The position numbers were made by a program, and so were the translations under genes. A stretch of DNA of 5,940 nt from Bryobacterales bacterium (lineage in GTDB: Bacteria; Acidobacteriota; Terriglobia; Bryobacterales; Bryobacteraceae), in contig JALOKO010000261.1 in assembly GCA_025456495.1 (NCBI GenBank), positions 1-5,940 on the forward strand, written 5' to 3'. The notes beneath the pieces are model-generated. The model was not told the DNA's origin, did no database searches, and saw only the letters and a list, made by a program, of their open reading frames with translations. Within the stretch, counting starts at the first letter, position 1. Every line of letters begins with the position of its first letter. Positions 1 to 5,940 of this stretch are shown one piece after another.

Positions 1-1060
1 CGCGGTCAACGAACTCGCCCTGGTCCCCTGGCACGTAAAGCCCCGCCATCTCGTTCTCAAAGTTCGTCACCACCAGGCTCTCCCGTCCAGAGCCCGTCAG
101 GTCCCCTGCATCGGCGCCCATCCCGGCGCGCGCCTTGCCGTCTTCACTGAAGGCGACGCCAAGCTCCAGCCCCACCTCCTGAAATCGACCATTGCGTAGG
201 TTGCGATACAGCTTATTGGGTTGCGTGTCGTTGGCGACGAACAGATCCGGCCACCCGTCCTGATTCACATCCAGGGCCACCACGCCCAGCGCCTTGGATG
301 TCCGGTCAAAAATGCCGCTGCTTACCGTTACATCCTCAAAGGCGCCGTCGCCCCGGTTTCGAAACAACCAGCAGGTGCTGCCATCGTAGGCTTCAGGAGT
401 GCAATAGCTCTTGTTCTTGCCGTCGCTGCTGCAGTAGATATCCCGGTCCGGCTGCCAGCGGACATAATTGCATACGAACAAGTCCAGATAGCCATCGCGA
501 TCAAAATCCACCCAAGCCGCTGAGGTGCTGAAGGCCGTCCGGTTCCCCAGGCCGGCCTGAACGGTTACATCGCGGAACCTGCCGTTACCCAGGTTCGCGA
601 ACAGGCGGTTCTGCCCCAGGCCCGTGACATAGACATCAGGAAATCCGTTGTTGTTGAAGTCGCCCACCGCCACGCCCAAAGCGTACATGGGCTGCCACAA
701 CCCCGCCTCGCGAGTAACCTCGCGAAAGGTCCCGTTGCGTTGGTTCTGGAACAAACGGATTCCGCTATGCGTCGCCGGTGTCTGCCCATCCAGGGGGCCG
801 CTGTCCAACAGCAGAAGATCCTGCCATCCGTCGCCATCATAATCGAGGAACGCGCAGCCCGGCCCCATGGTCTCCGGTAGCCACTTCCGCCCTTGCGCTC
901 CGGTGCTGTGGCGGAAGCGCAACCCTGCTTCGGCGCTCACGTCGGTGAAGCGAACGCCCTCACCGGGACGCGCCTGCGCCCTGGTTTTGCCAGCTCCCGC
1001 GGCAAGCCATCCCAACCCGGTAAGCGAACCCAGTAGCCCGCGTCTGGACAAACTGCTCAT
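1..1060 (-). CDS. Tat-exported CRTAC1/ASPIC-UnbV-type VCBS (FG-GAP) repeat protein, N-terminal 353 residues; C-terminus beyond the left edge
   Basis: Reading the minus strand from ATG at 1060 gives an open frame to the window edge with no stop. The N-terminus is a twin-arginine signal: S5-R6-R7-G8-L9-L10, a hydrophobic stretch to about residue 23, and a probable cleavage site after A28-Q29-A30. Five FG-GAP/VCBS motifs follow at about residues 73-81 (DYDGDGWQD), 134-142 (DFNNNGFPD), 185-193 (DFDRDGYLD), 264-272 (DVNQDGWPD) and 320-328 (DLTGSGRES, degenerate). Such Asp/Asn-rich loops usually bind calcium in integrin-like beta-propellers. The segment with LPETMG at 61-66 before the first motif is typical of CRTAC1-like proteins, which usually end in an ASPIC/UnbV domain; that part is outside the window. 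Four cysteines (197, 210, 220, 230) sit in the insertion between motifs 3 and 4. The start overlaps the regulator stop by 4 bp, and only a weak GGTG lies 8 nt upstream, so translation is probably coupled. The protein is presumably periplasmic or extracellular; its ligand and biochemical role are unknown. Confidence 0.9.
   Translation of the reverse strand, partial: MSSLSRRGLLGSLTGLGWLAAGAGKTRAQARPGEGVRFTDVSAEAGLRFRHSTGAQGRKWLPETMGPGCAFLDYDGDGWQDLLLLDSGPLDGQTPATHSGIRLFQNQRNGTFREVTREAGLWQPMYALGVAVGDFNNNGFPDVYVTGLGQNRLFANLGNGRFRDVTVQAGLGNRTAFSTSAAWVDFDRDGYLDLFVCNYVRWQPDRDIYCSSDGKNKSYCTPEAYDGSTCWLFRNRGDGAFEDVTVSSGIFDRTSKALGVVALDVNQDGWPDLFVANDTQPNKLYRNLRNGRFQEVGLELGVAFSEDGKARAGMGADAGDLTGSGRESLVVTNFENEMAGLYVPGDQGEFVDR
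971..1060 (-). other. Twin-arginine (Tat) signal peptide of the VCBS protein
   Basis: Residues 1-30 contain S-R-R-G-L-L followed by a moderately hydrophobic Gly/Leu/Ala segment and an A-Q-A cleavage motif. A lysine (K25) and an arginine (R27) just before the cleavage site resemble the basic Sec-avoidance residues of Tat signals. This implies export of a folded protein across the inner membrane, which suits a calcium-loaded propeller. Export is inferred from the motif only. Confidence 0.75.
1057..1060 (-). promoter_or_regulatory. ATGA stop/start overlap (regulator to VCBS protein)
   Basis: The minus strand reads ATGA here: ATG (1060-1058) begins the VCBS protein and TGA (1059-1057) ends the response regulator. 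With no strong Shine-Dalgarno sequence upstream (only GGTG at 1072-1069), the arrangement points to termination-reinitiation coupling and places both genes on one transcript. Confidence 0.85.
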
Positions 1061-1686
1061 CGCGGAGACACCAGCCCACTGCGCACGGCGAACAGCGTCA
1101 GCTCCGCCGTACCGCGAATTCCCAACGTATCCATCAAGCGAGCGCGGTGTACCGCCACGGTGTTTACGCTCACCCCCAACTGGGCGGCGATTTCCTTATT
1201 GGCCTTCCCGCTGGCCAGCAGTTGCAACACCTGCCGCTCCCGGGGAGTCAGCGCGCGCAGCCTCTCCGCCTCGCGGCTCTCCCCGGCGCCCTGCATCTCA
1301 GCGAACACCAGTTGCCCCTCCGCCACCCGCAGAATCGCGTCCTCCAGGTCCAGCTCCGCGGCCGCCTTCAGGACGTAGCCGGACGCCCCGGCTTCCCTCG
1401 CCGTCTTCGCGTATGCGGGGTCCGCGTGCATGCTCACCATCAGCACAGCCATGGACGGATAGCGCCGCTTCAGCTCCCGCGCCGCCTCCAGGCCATCCAT
1501 GTCCGGCATGCTGACATCCAGCACGGCCACGTCCGGACGCAACTGCTCCGCGAGCGCCAAAGCCTCACGCCCGCTGCCTGCCTCCCCAGCCACAAGAATG
1601 TTGCTGGAATCCTCCAGCAAGCGACGGAAACCCTTTCGCACCAGGCCATGATCGTCAGCCAGCAGCACTCGCACCGGATCAGGCAT
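1057..1686 (-). CDS. NarL/FixJ-family DNA-binding response regulator
   Basis: This 209-residue cytoplasmic transcription regulator has the normal length for the NarL family. The N-terminal receiver domain (about residues 5-120) shows the acidic pair D11-D12, the phospho-acceptor D57 in the context LDVSMPDMDG, the switch residue S85 (Ser/Thr position) and the conserved K107 in GYVLKA, so it should be phosphorylatable. The C-terminal LuxR-type helix-turn-helix spans about residues 146-206: LTPRERQVLQLLASG, then NKEIAAQLGVS and NTVAVHRARLMDTLGI, which include the recognition helix. The ATG start at 1686 is backed by a strong GGAGG six bases upstream, inside the kinase coding sequence. The gene overlaps the kinase by 8 bp and the VCBS gene by 4 bp, so it is very probably the cognate partner of the kinase. 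Target promoters cannot be told from the window; autoregulation of the operon or control of the adjacent receptor gene are possibilities. Confidence 0.96.
   Translation of the reverse strand: MPDPVRVLLADDHGLVRKGFRRLLEDSSNILVAGEAGSGREALALAEQLRPDVAVLDVSMPDMDGLEAARELKRRYPSMAVLMVSMHADPAYAKTAREAGASGYVLKAAAELDLEDAILRVAEGQLVFAEMQGAGESREAERLRALTPRERQVLQLLASGKANKEIAAQLGVSVNTVAVHRARLMDTLGIRGTAELTLFAVRSGLVSPR
1679..1686 (-). promoter_or_regulatory. 8-bp gene overlap (kinase to regulator) with internal Shine-Dalgarno
   Basis: The minus strand reads ATGCCTGA: the regulator ATG comes before the kinase TGA in a different frame. A GGAGG at 1697-1693, six bases before the ATG, is embedded in the last kinase codons (Glu-Glu-Glu). 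The regulator can therefore be translated at a high rate of its own as well as by coupling, which would fit the usual excess of regulator over kinase. Confidence 0.9.
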
Positions 1687-3022
1687 GCTCTTCCTCCAAC
1701 CCCAGCGGGGACCTGAGAGTCACCATCACGCCATGGCCGGTGTCGCGAAGGCAGAACTCGCCGCCCAGCAGTGCCGCCCGCTCGCGCATGGCAAGCACCC
1801 CCATGCCGGCTCCACTGGATGTTCCCACCGGCTGCCCCTTGCGCCGCATCCCCACTCCATCGTCCTCAATCTCCACCTCCAACCATCCTTCCCGTAGCGT
1901 TACCCGAATCCACACCTGCACCGCCTGGCTGTGCCGGGTGATATTGCTAAGCGCTTCCTGCACAATGCGGAAGATGTGGATGGCGTGCTCTTGTGGCGCC
2001 AGGTCCAGCAGCGGGATGTCCACCGTATGGATGCGAATGCCACTCTGCCGATCGAATCCCCCCAGGTAGCGCTCCACCGCTCCCTGCAATCCATGAGTCT
2101 CAATCAGGGCCGGATGCAGCATCTGGCTCAAATCCCGCACCCGCTCCAAAGCCTCCCGCGTAGCGCCGCGAGTCTCCTCAATCTGTTCGCGCAAGGACTC
2201 GTTAGCAGCCAACTGCGGGCTGCGCGCCAACCGCTGCAGAGTGGCGTTCACCGCGGTGAGAATCTGGCCGAAATCATCATGCAACTCACGCGACACACTC
2301 CGCAGGATGCTCTCCTGCATGCCGATCATTGACCGCGCGAGTTCGCCGCGCTCAGTGGACAGCAACTCCAGTTGCCGCTGGCTGCGCAGGTTATAGCGCA
2401 GGGCCGCAGCGGCAAAGCCCATCATGGCCACCGCCATTACGCTGACAAACAGCGACAGGGCCTGTTCGGCGCGACGGTAGCTGGCAATTGTGCTCTCAAT
2501 GCCGCGCTCTTCAGCTTCGTTGTTCCGCACCAGCAATCGTGATACCAGCGCGGTCAAGGCGGTGCGATGGCTCTCCACATCCTGCCTCAGTTGCTGCAGA
2601 GATGCAGCCTCGTCGCCGCCCTCAGCCTGGCGAAGGGCAACGTGAAAAGCATCGCGCAATCGCTCGGCCTGCCCATCCAGCAGTTGCTGTTGGGCTTCCG
2701 GCCGCTCAGCCGGGGAAATCTCCCGTTCCTGCCGCAGTGCGTCCTGCAACTCCAGCAGCAGCCGGTCCACCTGTGGTCGATAGGCCGGGATGGGGTAGCC
2801 GTCGCTGCGCTCCCGCATATCGCGTGCGGTCAGCGCCAGGTTGCTTAAGGTGTTCTGGATACGCAGCAACTGCAGCGTGCTGCGACGAGTACGGTCATTG
2901 CCCTGAATCTGCTGGTCGCGCAACTGGGCAATCTGCATCCGGGCGTAGAACGCGAAGCCCGCCAACATGGCCAGCGCCAGCAGGAATACCGCAGTCAACC
3001 AGGTGGTAGGCGCACGAAACAA
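1679..3022 (-). CDS. Membrane-bound NarL-type (HisKA_3) sensor histidine kinase
   Basis: This 447-residue inner-membrane kinase should autophosphorylate on histidine and pass the phosphate to the overlapping NarL-type regulator. Transmembrane helix 1 is at about residues 8-26. A predicted periplasmic region of about 160 residues (27-187) is rich in Arg, Gln, Glu and Leu and looks helical, like a four-helix-bundle sensor. Transmembrane helix 2 is at about 188-210. The HisKA_3 box is SRELHDDFGQ with H248; its HDxxxQ form (H248, D249, Q253) is the one linked to combined kinase/phosphatase activity in the NarX/NarL family. The HATPase domain has the N box QEALSNITRH (N360), G1 EDDGVGM (386-392) and G2 GAGMGVLAMRER (404-415). 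The start is TTG at 3022 with GAGG six bases upstream; the next Met (residue 19) would cut into helix 1, so TTG is preferred. No PAS, GAF or HAMP domain is recognisable. The signal sensed is unknown. Confidence 0.95.
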   Translation of the reverse strand: MFRAPTTWLTAVFLLALAMLAGFAFYARMQIAQLRDQQIQGNDRTRRSTLQLLRIQNTLSNLALTARDMRERSDGYPIPAYRPQVDRLLLELQDALRQEREISPAERPEAQQQLLDGQAERLRDAFHVALRQAEGGDEAASLQQLRQDVESHRTALTALVSRLLVRNNEAEERGIESTIASYRRAEQALSLFVSVMAVAMMGFAAAALRYNLRSQRQLELLSTERGELARSMIGMQESILRSVSRELHDDFGQILTAVNATLQRLARSPQLAANESLREQIEETRGATREALERVRDLSQMLHPALIETHGLQGAVERYLGGFDRQSGIRIHTVDIPLLDLAPQEHAIHIFRIVQEALSNITRHSQAVQVWIRVTLREGWLEVEIEDDGVGMRRKGQPVGTSSGAGMGVLAMRERAALLGGEFCLRDTGHGVMVTLRSPLGLEEEHA

Positions 3023-3028
3023 GGGAAG

Positions 3029-3032
3029 CCTC
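3029..3032 (-). promoter_or_regulatory. Shine-Dalgarno GAGG supporting a TTG start for the kinase
   Basis: The minus strand reads GAGG, then CTTCCC, then TTG. The six-base spacing is good, and the in-frame upstream region is closed by a TAG at 3049-3047 with no ATG or GTG between. This decides the start in favour of the non-AUG codon at 3022-3020, which also preserves a complete first transmembrane helix. Confidence 0.7.
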
Positions 3033-3070
3033 AGGTACTGGCTATCCTATCGCGATGTGGCACCCGAACG

Positions 3071-3114
3071 AAAAACCGGCCTGCTGGAAGCGCCGTCGCT
3101 TCCAGCAGGCCGGT
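3071..3114 (-). terminator. Rho-independent terminator of the TonB-dependent receptor gene
   Basis: A perfect 17-bp inverted repeat (3075-3091 with 3098-3114, arm ACCGGCCTGCTGGAAGC) encloses a 6-nt loop. Read on the minus strand, the hairpin is followed at once by a T-run (3075-3071). It begins 35 nt after the receptor stop codon. On the plus strand the stem is followed by GAGGGTAG with no T-run, so it acts in one direction. It separates receptor transcription from the kinase operon, which starts about 50 nt further on. Confidence 0.93.
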
Positions 3115-3149
3115 GAGGGTAGACCTCGTTGTTCGGGGCAGTCCGTTGC

Positions 3150-5940
3150 CTACCAGTAGGCCTTGAAGCCGATCTGGACCTGACGCGGATAGCCGTTGCC
3201 AATCCAGGCCTGACTTGGGAACAGCGTTCCGAAGTTCGGGTTGTTCGGATCTGTTTCGAAGTTACTGTCACGACCAAAGAAGTAGTAGTTGGTCAGGTTG
3301 AAGGCCTCGCCGCGGAGCTGGAAGCGCAGCCGCTCTGTCACCTGGAAGTTCTTGTTGACGGAAGCATCCATGTTGAACAGAGACTGCTTGCGGATCTGGC
3401 CGCTGCGGGACGGGGTCAATCGCGGAGTAAAGTCGGCGGTCATCAGCCAGGCGTACTGGCTGGTGTCCGTACCGCAACCGCGAGCAACGCTGAAGGGTTG
3501 GGGAACGATGCGGCCGTCATTGAACTGACGCAGCACGCAGGGGTTCCATCCCTGCACCTGGTGTCGGTTCCAATCCACCGCGCCGTTCCAGTCGCCACCC
3601 GTCGTGCGGGGGTCGCGCAACGGTAGTACGTTGCCGGGCATGTTGTTCGGTTCGCCTGAGCTGAACTGCGTGTAGGTGCTGAAGGTCCAGCCGCCCAGCA
3701 GCATATTGGCCACGCGGCCCATGTTTCCTCCCCACTTCTTGCCCGTGCCAACCGGGAGGTCGTACACGGTGTTGAACTTTAAGTAGTGAGGACGGTCGTT
3801 GAAGTACAGGCCCTGTTGGCTCACCTGCCCAATGGGGTCGTTGAAACCCCAGCGCTCCACCATCTTGGAGAACGTGTAGTTGCCCAACAGGGTGAGATCG
3901 TTGCCGATGCGCTGGTTAAAGTTCAACTGCAGCGAGTTGTACCAGATCTTCGAGGTGTTCAAGCCGCGTTGCTGCAGGTTGCCGTCAAACTGCGGGAAGG
4001 GCCGGTTCAACTGGAAGCGTGACAAGGTGTTTGCCTGGAAGAAGTTGGTTCCACGGAAGGCCTCCACGCCACGGAAGGGATTCGGGATTGCGGCGTTGCA
4101 GAAGTTCGGATCTCCTCCTTCCAACAGGTTGCACTGGGAGCGGAAGGCAGGAGATGGTACGTTGAAGTCCCGCTGATCGTTTGCCCCAATCGTACGGCTG
4201 CCAACGTACGTTACTTCCAGGGTCGAAGTGGCAGTGATCTGGCGCTGGAAACCGAACGAGAACTGATGGACGTACGGCGTGGTGAAGTTGGGATCGAACC
4301 AGTTGAAGTTTCGTCCCAGGAATGTTGCCGAGCCAAGGGCTGCGCCCGCGGGTTGAGAAATGCCATTCGGATACGGGTTGCTTAGCACGTTCGCGATGGG
4401 AGTGCGTCCGTCATCCAGGGTCTGTACCAACGGGGTGAAGGTGCTGAAGCCAGTGGTGTTGAGATAGTCATTGTTGGGGTTCATGAAGTACAGACCCCAT
4501 CCACCACGCAGAACGGTTTTTTCGTTCAACGAGTACGCCACGCCGATACGGGGTTGGAAATTGCCCCAGCGATTTTGTGACACAATGCGCGGCTGCCCAT
4601 TGACGCCGGCAAACGTGATGCCACCCCGCAGGTTTGCAAGGTTGGGAAACGCTGCAATGGCCGAAGCAGGAATCTGCCCTGCGATCGGGCTGGCAACGCT
4701 CGTATCAAACTCGCGGTTGATCCGATTGTGCTTCTCATCCGGCGCCTGGTTGAAATCCCAACGAAGACCGAGGTTCAGAGTCAGTTTGCGGTTGACTTTC
4801 CAGTCGTCCTGGAAATAGGGAGCAAAGTACCACTGGCGGAAGAACGGAAACACTGGGAAGTTGGAATTCGACATCGCATCATTCGGGTTCTGCGAATGGC
4901 GCGAGAGGCCCAACAGGAAGTCCGCGTAGGAATCCCCAGCGTCCGGTTCCCCTTGGTTCCACAGCCGCTGCGTCCAGTTCCCCTGGTTCCGGAAGAACAG
5001 GATGTTGCCCGTATTCTGCTGAATGAAGTGAATCCGGCGCAAATCAATCCCAAACTTCATGGTGTGCGCGCCGCTGATTTTCGTCAGGTTAGCCATCAGG
5101 TTGTAGTTGTTGGTGATGTTCAACCCGCGCCCGCGGCCCATGCTGCTGTAGCGGTTGAATTCCCAACGGCCAAAATCGGCGGGGCTAGGAAGTTGGCCAA
5201 TCAACGAAGCGGGCAACCCGAGGGAGGTGAGATCGAATCCGTCGTTGGCTCGCCCGAGTCCCTTTTCTACAAAGCGGTTGTGCGAAGCGCGGATGTTTAG
5301 CACGGTGGTAGGGCTCAGCGTACCCACGTAGTCAATCACGTAGGCATCGTTGATGCGTTGGAAGGGCTGCTGACCATCCTGCCCGGGTCCGGCGCAGATG
5401 CCGTTGACGCAGCGGTCTTCCGTGCGGTCATTGGAGGCGTGACGCACAAACGCGCGGTGGTTGTCGCCGAACTGCCAGTCAAACTTCAGAATCAAGTTGT
5501 AGAAGCGATCTTCGGCGGCATATTCCGGATTCAACACATTCTGTTGAGCGTACCCAACGCCCGGGGTGACTGCGTTCGGTTGCGGCATGAACGCGGATAC
5601 GGCAGCAGCGACGGGGTTAATCATCGCGCTTGGAATCCGATTGTTTGCAAAGGGCGCGCGAATGGGATCGCCATTCGGCGCGAAGCTTGCTGTGAACGGG
5701 TTGTAGATCGTGATCTGGCGCGGGCTGTCACCCGGCGTGGTGAGCCTACTGAAGTCACCTTGGCGCATATCCATTTCCGGATAGCTGTTGCGCAGGAACT
5801 GCGGCCACTTCTCGTAGTAGTTCTCAAAGCTGCCCATGTAGAACAGCTTCACTTTGCTTTCTTTCTTCAGCCACTTGGGCAGGTACACCGGGCCATCCAA
5901 CTGGAAGCCATACTGGTCCAGCGTATGGTCAGGCCGATCC
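3150..5940 (-). CDS. TonB-dependent receptor, Oar-like outer-membrane beta-barrel; N-terminus beyond the right edge
   Basis: The minus-strand frame is open from the window edge for 929 codons and ends at TAG (3152-3150). The first visible residues (HTLDQYGFQLDGPVYLPKW, about 5-23) match the plug/barrel junction of Acidobacteriota TonB-dependent receptors, which normally carry an N-terminal carboxypeptidase-regulatory-like domain and a plug upstream; these would lie outside the window. The rest alternates aromatic beta-strands with Asn/Pro/Gly loops. Family-typical segments include YFQDDWKVNRKLTLNLGLRW (375-394) and FNLTNY (880-885). The protein ends in QIGFKAYW (922-929), an aromatic terminal strand of the kind recognised by the outer-membrane assembly (BAM) machinery. 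Such receptors import large substrates, often glycans or peptides, or act as adhesins using TonB-ExbBD energy; the substrate here cannot be told. Six cysteines fall in three close pairs (177/182, 603/614, 801/822), probably disulfides in external loops. The TTG at 5900 is not the true start because the frame continues upstream. Confidence 0.92.
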   Translation of the reverse strand, partial: DRPDHTLDQYGFQLDGPVYLPKWLKKESKVKLFYMGSFENYYEKWPQFLRNSYPEMDMRQGDFSRLTTPGDSPRQITIYNPFTASFAPNGDPIRAPFANNRIPSAMINPVAAAVSAFMPQPNAVTPGVGYAQQNVLNPEYAAEDRFYNLILKFDWQFGDNHRAFVRHASNDRTEDRCVNGICAGPGQDGQQPFQRINDAYVIDYVGTLSPTTVLNIRASHNRFVEKGLGRANDGFDLTSLGLPASLIGQLPSPADFGRWEFNRYSSMGRGRGLNITNNYNLMANLTKISGAHTMKFGIDLRRIHFIQQNTGNILFFRNQGNWTQRLWNQGEPDAGDSYADFLLGLSRHSQNPNDAMSNSNFPVFPFFRQWYFAPYFQDDWKVNRKLTLNLGLRWDFNQAPDEKHNRINREFDTSVASPIAGQIPASAIAAFPNLANLRGGITFAGVNGQPRIVSQNRWGNFQPRIGVAYSLNEKTVLRGGWGLYFMNPNNDYLNTTGFSTFTPLVQTLDDGRTPIANVLSNPYPNGISQPAGAALGSATFLGRNFNWFDPNFTTPYVHQFSFGFQRQITATSTLEVTYVGSRTIGANDQRDFNVPSPAFRSQCNLLEGGDPNFCNAAIPNPFRGVEAFRGTNFFQANTLSRFQLNRPFPQFDGNLQQRGLNTSKIWYNSLQLNFNQRIGNDLTLLGNYTFSKMVERWGFNDPIGQVSQQGLYFNDRPHYLKFNTVYDLPVGTGKKWGGNMGRVANMLLGGWTFSTYTQFSSGEPNNMPGNVLPLRDPRTTGGDWNGAVDWNRHQVQGWNPCVLRQFNDGRIVPQPFSVARGCGTDTSQYAWLMTADFTPRLTPSRSGQIRKQSLFNMDASVNKNFQVTERLRFQLRGEAFNLTNYYFFGRDSNFETDPNNPNFGTLFPSQAWIGNGYPRQVQIGFKAYW

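Larger units (their letters stand above)
3023..3149 (-). other. Intergenic region between receptor and kinase operon
   Basis: This 127-bp gap holds the receptor terminator and the kinase ribosome-binding site. Only about 48 bases (3070-3023) lie between the T-run and the kinase start, so a promoter for the operon must be squeezed in here or overlap the terminator. I find only a weak -10-like TAGGAT (3049-3044) and no convincing -35, so no promoter is called. Confidence 0.6.

Noticed and set aside
565..840. Minus-strand 91-codon open frame inside the VCBS gene
   Set aside because: It is in a different frame from the VCBS protein, which has five family motifs across this region.
867..1514. Plus-strand open frame of 215 codons
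   Set aside because: It lies antisense to the VCBS and response regulator genes, its product is a Pro/Ser/Arg-rich low-complexity string with no domain, and the minus-strand frames here encode clear conserved families.
1147..1716. Plus-strand open frame of 189 codons opposite the response regulator
   Set aside because: Antisense shadow of a well-defined receiver/LuxR protein; the His/Gln/Leu/Arg-rich translation resembles no protein family.
3044..3072. Candidate promoter for the kinase operon (TAGGAT at 3049-3044 with TTCGTT 17 bp upstream)
   Set aside because: The -10 matches only four of six consensus bases, the -35 is poor, and the proposed -35 overlaps the terminator T-run; too weak to annotate.
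3075..3114. The inverted repeat as an operator or mobile-element end
   Set aside because: Its position just after a stop codon, the GC-rich stem and the T-run on the minus strand are fully explained by an intrinsic terminator; no second copy is seen in the window.
3047..3277. Minus-strand 76-codon open frame spanning the terminator
   Set aside because: It overlaps the receptor C-terminus out of frame and runs through the terminator hairpin; the translation is Arg/Ser/Thr-rich without motifs.
4728..5300. Plus-strand open frame of 190 codons opposite the receptor
   Set aside because: Val/Glu/Arg-rich antisense shadow produced by codon bias of the receptor gene; no ribosome site or domain seen.
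5898..5900. TTG at 5900 as the receptor start
   Set aside because: The frame continues upstream to the window edge with family-typical residues (HTLDQYGFQ), so this is an internal leucine codon.

Overview
The window is GC-rich bacterial chromosomal DNA. The style of the proteins suggests Acidobacteriota, probably the Bryobacterales/Solibacter side: a very large Oar-like TonB-dependent receptor, and a Tat-exported CRTAC1/ASPIC-UnbV-type VCBS repeat protein. Both families are strongly expanded in that phylum. This placement is inferred from protein style; no marker gene is present.

All four recognisable genes lie on the minus strand, so transcription runs from high to low coordinates. From right to left: (1) positions 5940-3150 hold the last 929 codons of an outer-membrane TonB-dependent receptor whose N-terminus lies outside the window. 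(2) A 127-bp gap contains a textbook intrinsic terminator, with a perfect 17-bp stem, a 6-nt loop and a T-run, placed just after the receptor stop codon. (3) Positions 3022-1679 encode a membrane-bound NarL-type (HisKA_3) sensor histidine kinase that starts at TTG. (4) Positions 1686-1057 encode its NarL/FixJ (LuxR-HTH) response regulator. (5) Positions 1060-1 encode the first 353 residues of a twin-arginine-exported VCBS/FG-GAP repeat protein of the CRTAC1 type, cut by the left window edge.

The last three genes overlap end to start: 8 bp (ATGCCTGA) between kinase and regulator, and 4 bp (ATGA) between regulator and VCBS protein. They therefore look like one translationally coupled operon, insulated from the receptor gene by the terminator. 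The likely logic is that the periplasmic domain of the kinase senses an unknown envelope or extracellular cue and the regulator changes transcription, while the exported VCBS protein works outside the cytoplasm as an effector, binding partner or accessory sensor. That functional link is inference from gene arrangement.

I see no RNA genes, insertion sequences, CRISPR arrays or plus-strand genes. The most interesting point is the tight coupling of a two-component system to a Tat-exported beta-propeller-like protein. The individual families are known.
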